Shown: positions 9,505 to 16,803 of the stretch, piece by piece
Layout: every line of letters begins with the position of its first letter
How positions within the stretch are numbered: the stretch's first letter is position 1
Source of the DNA: Paenibacillus oryzae
Lineage (GTDB): Bacteria; Bacillota; Bacilli; Paenibacillales; Paenibacillaceae
Reading direction: 5' to 3'
DNA length: 64,000 nt
Assembly: GCF_001675045.1 (NCBI RefSeq)
Contig: NZ_LYPA01000046.1
Location: 1-64,000 of the forward strand
Program-made: the position numbers and the translations under genes
Notes under the pieces: model-generated
Databases searched by the model: none
Told to the model about the DNA's origin: nothing
The model's input: only the letters and a program-made list of their open reading frames with translations

Positions 9505-9555
9505 TTGACGAAAGCTGGAATTGAATCTATAATTAATATATGAATGATTGTTCAT
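9505..9555 (+). promoter_or_regulatory. Sigma-A promoter and ArsR/SmtB-type operator of the metal ATPase
   Basis: TTGACG (9505-9510), 17-bp spacer, perfect TATAAT (9528-9533). At the expected transcription start lies the imperfect palindrome ATGAA-N6-TTCAT (9540-9555), the form bound by CadC/CzrA-type ArsR repressors. Metal-relieved repression is inferred; no arsR-family gene is in the window. Confidence 0.7.
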
Positions 9556-9592
9556 GCGTTAAGTTCCATACGTTTAGAATGGTGGTGCTGAT

Positions 9593-11872
9593 ATGGAAAT
9601 ATCAACCGAAAAGGTGAAACGTTCTTTTATATTGGAGGGGCTGGATTGCTCGAACTGCGCCATGAAGATTGAAGGCAATATTCAGAAGATAAAGGGAATC
9701 GAGGATTGCTCCGTCAGCTTTGCAACAAAAACCTTGACGATGGGCATGCCGAAGGAGCAGGAGCAAGCGCTAGTTGAACAGGTGACGCACAAAATCAAGG
9801 AGCTGGAGCCGCATATCAAGGTGGTGGACAAAAATGCGCGCAGAGCCAGAAAGCCGCAAAATAGCGGTCAAGGCAGCGGACACTCACATAGCGGCTCGCA
9901 CAGTCATTCGCATAATCATTCCCATAGCCATAGCGGCGATCACGGGCATAACCACGCTCATGAGAATGAGGAGGAGCATGAAGACGGTCACGACCACGGA
10001 CACGATCATGGAGCGGCCAACACAAAGATAATGTTAACCCGCCTGATTGCTGGAACTGTATTGCTTGCTGCCGGTATATGGGCGCCGCTGGCGGGTACTT
10101 ACGAGCTTGCCGTCTTCCTACTTGCTTATATTATTATCGGCGGGGACATTTTGCTTCGTTCGGCCAAAAATATTATGCGCGGCAGAGTGTTCGATGAACA
10201 CTTTCTTATGAGCATCGCAACCATTGGCGCTTTTCTTATCGGGCAATATCCCGAAGGCGTATCCGTTATGCTGTTTTATCAGATTGGCGAGCTGTTTCAA
10301 AGCATCGCTGTTAACCGGTCGAGAAAATCCATCAGCGATTTGATGGACATCAGACCCGATTATGCCAATTTGAAGCTTGGCGATGATACGAAACGGGTAA
10401 GTCCCGAGGAGGTAGAAATCGGGCAGCTGATTGTGATTAAACCCGGCGAGCGGGTTCCACTGGACGGCAAGGTTGTGGACGGTTTCTCCGCAATGGACAC
10501 GTCGGCTCTGACGGGTGAATCCGTGCCGAGAGAGGTAGAGCCAGGCCAGGAGGTTTTAAGCGGCTTTATTAACAAAAACGGCGTGTTGACGGTAGAGGTC
10601 AACAAGGTGTTTGGCGAATCAACGGTTTCCAAAATATTGGACCTGGTCGAAAACGCCAGCAGCAAAAAAGCGCCTACTGAAAATTTTATAACTAAATTCG
10701 CCAAATATTATACACCCGTTGTTGTTATTGTAGCGGCATTGATGGCAGTAGCTCCTCCATTGCTATTTGAAGGAGCAACCTTTTCCGATTGGGTATACCG
10801 GGCACTTGTTTTTCTCGTTATTTCTTGTCCCTGTGCGCTTGTTGTTTCTATTCCGCTTGGCTTCTTCGGCGGTATCGGCGCTTCCTCCCGCAATGGCGTG
10901 CTTATTAAAGGCAGCAACTACCTGGAGGCGCTCAATGATGTCAAATATGTCGTATTTGATAAAACCGGCACCTTAACGAAGGGAGCATTTACGGTTACTT
11001 CCATTCAGCCAAAAGTCGCTGGCGTGTCGCAGGAGGAGCTGCTTCGTTATGCGGCTTACGCGGAAATGCACTCGAACCATCCCATCGCCCATTCAATCCG
11101 GGCGGCTTATGACCGTGAGCTGGATGAAGGTCTGATTTCCGACTACAATGAAGTTTCGGGCCACGGCATTGGAGTTCGGTTTGAAGGCAAGGAAATATTG
11201 GCCGGCAATTCAAAATGGATGGAAAAGGAGCAAATCGCTTTTTCGGCTTCCGATGAGGTCGGCACGATTGTTTATATCGCGGTTGACCGGGTTTATGCGG
11301 GTTATCTGGTCATTTCAGATGAAATTAAAGAGGATTCCGCCAAAGCTATATCAGCCTTGAAATCGCTTGGCATCGCCAGGACGGTCATGCTGACAGGCGA
11401 TTTGAGGCCTGTTGCCGAAAAGGTAGGGCAGCAGATTGGCATTGACGAGGTTTGCGCCGAGCTTCTTCCGCAGCATAAGGTTGAAGAGATTGAAAGGCTG
11501 GATCGTCTAAAAAGCAAACGGGAAAAAATCGCTTTTGTCGGGGATGGCATTAATGATACGCCGGTGCTGGCAAGAGCAGATGTTGGGATTGCGATGGGCG
11601 GACTGGGGTCTGATGCGGCCATCGAAGCCGCGGATATCGTAATTATGACCGACGAACCCTCCAAGCTGGCAGCAGCCATCCAGATTGCCAAAAAAACAAG
11701 AGCAATTGTATGGCAAAATATTGGATTCGCCATGGGGGTAAAGGGCTTGTTCCTTGTATTGGGGGCGTTTGGAGTGGCCTCCATGTGGGAAGCCGTTTTT
11801 GCCGATGTTGGCGTAACGCTTATTGCCGTTATTAACGCAATGAGGGTGCTCAAAACAGAGCCTAAGGTTTAA
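9593..11872 (+). CDS. cadA: Heavy-metal (Cd/Zn/Pb) translocating P1B-type ATPase
   Basis: A 759-residue metal exporter. An N-terminal HMA domain with the metal motif CSNC is followed by a very His-rich linker (about 100-145). The membrane metal site is CPC in SCPCALV (~412). The phosphorylated Asp is in DKTGTLT (~456), the HP motif is in SNHPIAHS, and GDGIND (~649) closes the hinge. The CPC motif plus His-rich tail fit Zn2+/Cd2+ export (CadA/ZntA group) rather than copper. It stands alone between terminators behind an ArsR-type operator. Confidence 0.93.
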   Translation: MEISTEKVKRSFILEGLDCSNCAMKIEGNIQKIKGIEDCSVSFATKTLTMGMPKEQEQALVEQVTHKIKELEPHIKVVDKNARRARKPQNSGQGSGHSHSGSHSHSHNHSHSHSGDHGHNHAHENEEEHEDGHDHGHDHGAANTKIMLTRLIAGTVLLAAGIWAPLAGTYELAVFLLAYIIIGGDILLRSAKNIMRGRVFDEHFLMSIATIGAFLIGQYPEGVSVMLFYQIGELFQSIAVNRSRKSISDLMDIRPDYANLKLGDDTKRVSPEEVEIGQLIVIKPGERVPLDGKVVDGFSAMDTSALTGESVPREVEPGQEVLSGFINKNGVLTVEVNKVFGESTVSKILDLVENASSKKAPTENFITKFAKYYTPVVVIVAALMAVAPPLLFEGATFSDWVYRALVFLVISCPCALVVSIPLGFFGGIGASSRNGVLIKGSNYLEALNDVKYVVFDKTGTLTKGAFTVTSIQPKVAGVSQEELLRYAAYAEMHSNHPIAHSIRAAYDRELDEGLISDYNEVSGHGIGVRFEGKEILAGNSKWMEKEQIAFSASDEVGTIVYIAVDRVYAGYLVISDEIKEDSAKAISALKSLGIARTVMLTGDLRPVAEKVGQQIGIDEVCAELLPQHKVEEIERLDRLKSKREKIAFVGDGINDTPVLARADVGIAMGGLGSDAAIEAADIVIMTDEPSKLAAAIQIAKKTRAIVWQNIGFAMGVKGLFLVLGAFGVASMWEAVFADVGVTLIAVINAMRVLKTEPKV

Positions 11873-11917
11873 GCTGTTGTCTTATCCTCTGTTGTCCTGT
11901 CTTGTCCAAAGACCTCC

Positions 11918-11950
11918 CCTCCCGTCGCAAGAGGAGATGCGGGAGGTTTA
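11918..11950 (+). terminator. Probable terminator after cadA
   Basis: A 7-bp stem (CCTCCCG / CGGGAGG) with a 15-nt loop, followed by a short T-rich stretch (TTTATTA). Confidence 0.6.
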
Positions 11951-12001
11951 TTACTTGCATAGGTTCATCGGGAAGCATAAATGGTAGCTTATAAGAGGGC
12001 T

Positions 12002-12883
12002 TTAATATAATTTTAAATAGTATAAAAGCTCAAACATATGAGATAAAAGCTTGGATTCATCTACAAGTTCTCCTTGCTTTAATGCCTTAATCATGTTTTG
12101 CAGATGATTGTATTTTCGGAGCATGAGCAGATCCGTTATTTTAGGTAAAGATTCGTTTATTGCGTTTATGTTGCTCTGGTATTTGCTCATGGCTTCTTCA
12201 TAGGTAATCGATTGTATGGTTGAATGAGAGACAGGTGAAGCTACGGGTTGAAACGTATAGGTTGGATGATGCCCCTTCATTTGAGCTAAACGATGCCATT
12301 TATTTTGTTCTCGTATCTTGATTAATTGCTGCTTAAATCTTTTTTCGATTCTGCTCTCCTGAATAGAAGAGAGCGGAAGGCCAATAACAATTTGTGTTTT
12401 CAGCTCTTCTGCCAGAGGCAGTCGGCCATAAACGCTTGGCAGCTCCCAGCCTTGCTCATACCTGAGAAGAATGCCATCGCGCTCGAGGTCGATTTTATGG
12501 AAACCATTCGTTATATCCTTAATCAGCTCGGCAGACATCATTGTATAATTTCCGAGACAGGTTTCCCCTAGCCGATACGTTTTGTTTTCCTTGCGATGAT
12601 GGACGATGTAGCAAAACCTAAGCGCCATGCCGCATTCGCATGTATAGGGACGATTTCCGTACCCGCCGTCCAAAATCTCCTTTAGCTCCCAATCATCCAA
12701 TTGATCCCAAGCCTCATCTATAGATGTATCAGGATGCAGCACAACTCCCTTTTTGTGAGCAAGCTTCTCCAGCCATTTGCTTTTTTTGCTTTGCTTCAAA
12801 TAACGCTGCAAAAATTCCGATTGCTCGTCATTTAACAGTTGAACTAGCCGGTTTACTTCCTTTTCGGTCAATGGAGATGCCAT
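12002..12883 (-). CDS. Hypothetical protein with a Cys-rich, zinc-finger-like centre
   Basis: I do not recognise this 293-residue protein. It has a charged helical N-terminal third, then a Cys cluster near 95-125 (CECGMALRFC ... ETCLGNY) that could bind one zinc ion, and a helical C-terminal part. No signal peptide or membrane segment. The ATG is preceded by a good Shine-Dalgarno (GGAGG, 8 nt away). It is convergent with cadA and looks monocistronic. A nucleic-acid role is possible from the zinc cluster but is only a guess. Confidence 0.75.
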   Translation of the reverse strand: MASPLTEKEVNRLVQLLNDEQSEFLQRYLKQSKKSKWLEKLAHKKGVVLHPDTSIDEAWDQLDDWELKEILDGGYGNRPYTCECGMALRFCYIVHHRKENKTYRLGETCLGNYTMMSAELIKDITNGFHKIDLERDGILLRYEQGWELPSVYGRLPLAEELKTQIVIGLPLSSIQESRIEKRFKQQLIKIREQNKWHRLAQMKGHHPTYTFQPVASPVSHSTIQSITYEEAMSKYQSNINAINESLPKITDLLMLRKYNHLQNMIKALKQGELVDESKLLSHMFELLYYLKLY

Positions 12884-12960
12884 AACGTTTCCTCCGTTCA
12901 GAGCCAGGTTCCAGCACCCATATCATACCATATAATGGACAGGCAGGATGGGAACAAACG

Positions 12961-13040
12961 TTGAAGGGCAGCGGGACATAAGAGCAGGTTTTTATTGAAG
13001 CATTATGAACGAGAAGACCGTTCGCAATCATGTCTCAATT
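12961..13040 (+). pseudogene. Decayed gerE copy with internal deletion
   Basis: The start matches intact gerE (13600) from the TTG codon through the GCATTATGAACGAGA region, then jumps to GAAGACCGTTCGCAATCAT, about 70 bp further on in gerE. The junction lies at a shared CGAGA, so it looks like a microhomology deletion. The seventh codon is a stop (TAA), and the copy fades after about 13040. It is a duplicated remnant about 640 bp upstream of the functional gene. Confidence 0.8.
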
Positions 13041-13075
13041 GAAGAAACAGGTGGGCACTTTATGGAGAGAGAATC

Positions 13076-13097
13076 AGAACTTGGAGGTTCTTTTTTT
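13076..13097 (+). terminator. Small terminator-like hairpin
   Basis: AGAAC / GTTCT stem with a short loop followed by seven T, between the gerE remnant and the RhuM fragment. Confidence 0.5.
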
Positions 13098-13176
13098 ACC
13101 GTGAACTATACAAATGTGATAAGATGGGAACATATGATTGTATGATAAGGACAAGCATTAGAGAGGTGAATGTATA

Positions 13177-13542
13177 ATGGATACCGATACAGATATTTTA
13201 ATATATCAGACTGAGGACGGGAATACCAAGATTGACGTAAAGCTGGAGAATGGAACAGTATGGATGACTCAAAAGGCAATTGCGGAGTTGTACCAAAAAG
13301 GTGTCAGCACTATTAACGAACATATCAAAAACATCTATGAAGAAGATGAATTACAAGAGGAAGCAACTATTCGGAAAAACCGAATAGTTCAAACTGAGGG
13401 ACAGCGGCAAGTGGAGCGAGAAGTCGCGTTCTATAATCTTGAATTAATTAGGTTTAAAATGAGGAAAGGAAAAACACAAGCGAAGTGCCCATTTTATATA
13501 GATACAGCACCACTCGGTTGCCCTCTTCATATGATAAGTTGA
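13177..13542 (+). pseudogene. Truncated RhuM-family (virulence RhuM/DNA-binding) gene
   Basis: Residues 1-95 fit the N-terminal part of RhuM-family proteins: ENGTVWMTQKAIAELYQ, INEHIKNIYEEDEL, a RIVQTEGQRQVEREV segment and then FYNLELI. After this the similarity stops and about 25 unrelated residues lead to a stop, while full RhuM proteins continue for 200 or more residues. RhuM genes are common in mobile and defence islands. Here the fragment sits between a broken and an intact copy of gerE, so it is probably the scar of an insertion. A good RBS (AGAGAGGTG) is still present, so a short product may be made. Confidence 0.75.
13509..13536 (+). promoter_or_regulatory. Possible sigma-K promoter of gerE
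   Basis: CATATGATA (13528-13536) matches the sigma-K -10 pattern CATANNNTA, with AC at 13509-13510, 17 bp upstream, as minimal -35. GerE is transcribed by sigma-K RNA polymerase in Bacillus. The site overlaps the end of the RhuM fragment, about 60 bp before the gerE start. Confidence 0.5.
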
Positions 13543-13599
13543 CTGTATCCCTTGACCTTGTTATACCACAAAAACCCGAGCAAGGAGGGGTGACAAACT

Positions 13600-13824
13600 T
13601 TGAAGGGTAGCGACCACAAGAGCAAGTTTTTATTGACGCATCGTGAACGAGAGGTATTCGAGCTGCTGGTACAGGACAAAACAACGAGGGATATTGCCAA
13701 GCAACTTTTCATCAGCGAGAAGACCGTTCGCAATCATATCTCAAACGTTATGCAAAAGCTGAACGTCAAAGGTCGTTCGCAAGCAGTTGTCGAGCTGATC
13801 AAGCTTGGGGAGTTGCAAATATAA
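13600..13824 (+). CDS. gerE: GerE, LuxR-type transcription factor of late sporulation
   Basis: A 74-residue protein that is essentially only a LuxR/GerE helix-turn-helix, the same length as Bacillus GerE. The family pattern LTHREREVFELLVQDKTT and ISEKTVRNHISNVMQKL are near-identical to Bacillus GerE as I know it. GerE acts in the mother cell with sigma-K to time coat gene expression. The start is TTG, supported by a strong AAGGAGGGG 9 nt upstream. A terminator follows directly. A broken second copy lies at 12961-13040. Confidence 0.96.
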   Translation: MKGSDHKSKFLLTHREREVFELLVQDKTTRDIAKQLFISEKTVRNHISNVMQKLNVKGRSQAVVELIKLGELQI

Positions 13825-13844
13825 CAACCAAATAAGCTGAATGA

Positions 13845-13873
13845 AGACAGCATGTCATTGTGCTGTCTTTTTC
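13845..13873 (+). terminator. Terminator after gerE
   Basis: Perfect 8-bp stem AGACAGCA / TGCTGTCT with an 8-nt loop and a T-run. The surrounding sequence is near-duplicated at 15964-16000. Confidence 0.9.
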
Positions 13874-13968
13874 GTGTTATTCGTGTTTTCTTTATTTACA
13901 AATCTAAAAATACTTTAGTAATGTGACATTTTATTCAGCAAATCCCTTTTATTTTTGCTAAACTCACT

Positions 13969-13986
13969 AAGTGAAAAGATTCACAA
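13969..13986 (+). promoter_or_regulatory. Rex- or Fnr-like palindromic operator
   Basis: AAGTGAA-N4-TTCACAA has 16 of 18 positions of the Rex consensus frame TTGTGAA-N4-TTCACAA and is one base from the Fnr/Crp frame TGTGA-N6-TCACA. It lies 43 bp before the start of a fumarate-reductase-like gene, where redox or oxygen control would make sense. The choice between Rex and Fnr cannot be made from sequence alone. Confidence 0.5.
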
Positions 13987-14028
13987 TTTCTGTGTTTATT
14001 TACTTTCTTAAAATCGGGAGGAAAAAAA

Positions 14029-15930
14029 GTGAAAACAGTCAGCATGGTTCAACTAAGTAAAAAAATGATGTCGTTAGCGCTTGTTGTTATTTTGGCGGCG
14101 GCAATGGTAACGGGTTGCAGTAAAGGAAACCAGGAGGCGGAGAGCACTCAAGCAGGTGTAAGCGCTACACCAAATGCCGGCGCTATATATGTGGCCGGAA
14201 CTTACTCCGCAACCGTAGCCGGCATGCATGAGATGACTGTGCATGTTACCGTCTCTGATACGGCAATTACGGATATCAAGATCGACCACAGTGAAACTGC
14301 TGGGGTTGGCGAACCGGCAATCGAGTCCATAGCTAACGAAATCGTTGAAATTCAGGGGTTGGGCGTGGACATCGTGTCGGGAGCGTCCCTTACCAGTAAC
14401 GCAATCGTTGACGGAGTTGCGGATTGCTTGAAGCAGGCCGGATTAAACGATGAAGGCATTAACAAGCTGCTCGCCATCAAAAAGGAAGTAACAAAGGAAA
14501 GCGATCAGGAGCTTGCAGCTGACGTTGTTGTTATTGGAGCCGGCGGCGCCGGCATGGCTGCGGCAACAACGGCCAATCAGGCTGGCAAAACTGTAATCGT
14601 AATTGAAAAGGCGTCCAAAATGGGCGGGAACACGATTTTGTCCGGCGGCGCATTTAATGCTGTTGACGATGGAAGCGAAACAGCGATTGCCAATAAGGAC
14701 AGCGTAGAGAAGCATTACACTCAAACCTTTGAGGGCGGAGACAAGCAAGGCGATCCCAAGCTGGTGCGTACGCTTGTCGAAAATGCCTGGTCGGGCGTCG
14801 TATGGCTCAAAAGCCTTGGCATGGAGTTTCAGGACGGCGTATTTACCGTTACGGGAGGCATGTGGCCTCGCGCGCATAAACCGGTTGAGCCCGAAGGTAC
14901 AGGCTTCTTTAAAACCTATCAGGAATACATTGATAAAAATAAAGGCATTACGATGGTGTACAACACAACGGCGGATGAGCTTATCGTTGAAAACGGAATT
15001 GTAACCGGCGTGCGCTGTACCGGCAAATCCGGCAATACCATTACGGTAAAAGCGCAAAACGGCGTCGTATTGGCAACCGGAGGATTTGGTCAAAACATTG
15101 AAATGCGCATGAAATACAATGAAATCAGCAAGAAGTGGCCAACCCTGGATGCCTCCATTCCAAGCACCAACACCAGCGGCATTACAGGCGACGGCATGAT
15201 TATGGCGGAAAAAATCGGCGCTAATCTGGTTCAAATGGAAAATATTCAGCTATTACCGTTAGGCGATCCCAAAACCGGAAGCCTTTCGGGCAATATCGAG
15301 CATGCGGTAGAAAGCCGAATTTTCGTTAACCTGGACGGGAAACGTTTTGTCAATGAAGGCGGACGCCGCGATGAAATGACGCTTGCCTTATTCGATCAGA
15401 AGGATACCACCATGTATATTGTTATGGATAGCGATACGTATCCTAAGGGAGATGAATTAAACAACTTTGGCGAATCCATTGCCAGTCTGGTAAGCGCAGG
15501 CCGCAGCCTGAAGGCCGATACGCTGGAAGAGCTTGCCCAATTGATGGGCGTGCCTGCCGATAACTTGATTGGAACAGTCAAAGCCTATAACCGATATTGC
15601 AAAGACGGGGATTTGGCTGGAACGGCGGATGAATTTGGACGCACTTTATTTTCGGATACAGATGGTATTAATAATGGCATTAATGACGGTCCGTTCTATG
15701 CGGCAGTACGTGTGCCTACCGTGCATCATACGATGGGCGGCGTACAAATTAATGAATTGGCACAGGCCATTTCGACTTCTGGAGAAGTCATTCCCGGCTT
15801 GTTTGCCGCAGGAGAGGTAACAGGCGGAATTCATGGCAGCAACCGTCTGGGAGGCAACGCTCTGAGCGACACAATCGTATTCGGGCGAATTGCGGGAACA
15901 AGCGCATCAAACTTTGCGAGGCAAGAATAG
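14029..15930 (+). CDS. Secreted lipoprotein fumarate reductase-like flavoprotein (FMN-binding + FAD domains)
   Basis: A 633-residue protein. The signal peptide ends in a lipobox with Cys30 (MVTGC), so it should be anchored outside the membrane. Residues about 50-135 form an FMN-binding domain with SGASLTS (~120), the site type flavinylated by ApbE. The rest is a flavocytochrome c/fumarate reductase FAD domain with VVVIGAGGAGMAAA and the late GGVQINELAQ and GGIHGSNRLGGNALSD. Relatives reduce fumarate, urocanate or other enoates as extracellular electron acceptors. The GTG start has a strong GGGAGG. Neither apbE nor electron-donating partners are in the window, and the substrate is unknown. Confidence 0.9.
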   Translation: MKTVSMVQLSKKMMSLALVVILAAAMVTGCSKGNQEAESTQAGVSATPNAGAIYVAGTYSATVAGMHEMTVHVTVSDTAITDIKIDHSETAGVGEPAIESIANEIVEIQGLGVDIVSGASLTSNAIVDGVADCLKQAGLNDEGINKLLAIKKEVTKESDQELAADVVVIGAGGAGMAAATTANQAGKTVIVIEKASKMGGNTILSGGAFNAVDDGSETAIANKDSVEKHYTQTFEGGDKQGDPKLVRTLVENAWSGVVWLKSLGMEFQDGVFTVTGGMWPRAHKPVEPEGTGFFKTYQEYIDKNKGITMVYNTTADELIVENGIVTGVRCTGKSGNTITVKAQNGVVLATGGFGQNIEMRMKYNEISKKWPTLDASIPSTNTSGITGDGMIMAEKIGANLVQMENIQLLPLGDPKTGSLSGNIEHAVESRIFVNLDGKRFVNEGGRRDEMTLALFDQKDTTMYIVMDSDTYPKGDELNNFGESIASLVSAGRSLKADTLEELAQLMGVPADNLIGTVKAYNRYCKDGDLAGTADEFGRTLFSDTDGINNGINDGPFYAAVRVPTVHHTMGGVQINELAQAISTSGEVIPGLFAAGEVTGGIHGSNRLGGNALSDTIVFGRIAGTSASNFARQE

Positions 15931-15972
15931 CTGGCCATATTATATAAAAAATCCAAATAACCCGAATGAAGG

Positions 15973-15997
15973 CAGCATGGCAGCATGCTGTCTTTTT
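15973..15997 (+). terminator. Terminator after the flavoprotein gene
   Basis: CAGCATG / CATGCTG stem, 4-nt loop, then a T-run. The flanks resemble those of the gerE terminator. Confidence 0.85.
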
Positions 15998-16109
15998 CGT
16001 GTGGCGGGAAATGCTCCATGAGGTAAAGTTTGTGGTATTATGGAAGGAAGTTGCTAAAAAGCCGTTGGAAAAACGGGAGCTAATTATAATAAAGTTGGTG
16101 AGGGGTCCC

Positions 16110-16778
16110 ATGTTTAAATTAACTTTTTTATTCCTTTGGCTGTATTGGCTGTTGGGCAATCCGATTATAGCTATTCTTGTTTTGCTTGTGGTGTTGTATT
16201 TGCTGGACCGCCGATTTGTCGGCATTTCGCCTAGCATACTAAAGCCGCTTAAGCGGCTTTCGCGTATACGCAAGCTGAAGGCTCATATCGCGGGATCGCC
16301 TAATGATGTGTCCGCCAAGCAAGAGCTGGCCCGCCTGCTGATTGAACGAAAAAAATTCAAAGAGGCGCTGCAGCTGCTGGAGCCGCTGCAAAGAACGCTG
16401 GAGGACTCTGCGGAATATTGGGATGCTTTAGGCCACAGTCAGGCGGAAACCGGAAATGTTGAGCAAGGCATCGCTAGTATGAACAATGCGCTGAAGCTGA
16501 ACGCAAGGGTCAAATACGGCGCGCCTTACCTGCGTCTTGCCGATATTTACGCAAATACGGATGCCGAAAAGGCGCTGGACTTTCTCCGGCAATTTCAGCA
16601 AATCCAGTCCTCCTCCTGTGAAGCGTATTATCGGATGGCGCAGCTATACAGCAAGCTTGGCAGACAAAACGAGGCCAAGGAGGCCGCCAAAGAAGGATTG
16701 ATGATGTACCGCACATTGCCCCGTTACAAAAAACGTTCCGAGCGGGGTTATGCAGTTCGGCTGCTATTTAAAAAATGA
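16110..16778 (+). CDS. Membrane-anchored TPR protein
   Basis: A 222-residue protein with two N-terminal hydrophobic segments (about 3-15 and 17-31) and tetratricopeptide-like helical repeats from about 55 to 205 (for example AEYWDALGHSQAETGNVEQG and AYYRMAQLYSKLGRQNEAKE). TPR domains mediate protein contacts; the partner is unknown. The ATG at 16110 is chosen because of GGTGAGG just upstream; a longer in-frame reading from 15966 overlaps the preceding terminator. It lies 25 bp before the sensor kinase gene and may be co-transcribed with it. Confidence 0.8.
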   Translation: MFKLTFLFLWLYWLLGNPIIAILVLLVVLYLLDRRFVGISPSILKPLKRLSRIRKLKAHIAGSPNDVSAKQELARLLIERKKFKEALQLLEPLQRTLEDSAEYWDALGHSQAETGNVEQGIASMNNALKLNARVKYGAPYLRLADIYANTDAEKALDFLRQFQQIQSSSCEAYYRMAQLYSKLGRQNEAKEAAKEGLMMYRTLPRYKKRSERGYAVRLLFKK

Positions 16779-16803
16779 CGGGTAAAGGGGCAAGATGCAA
16801 TAG

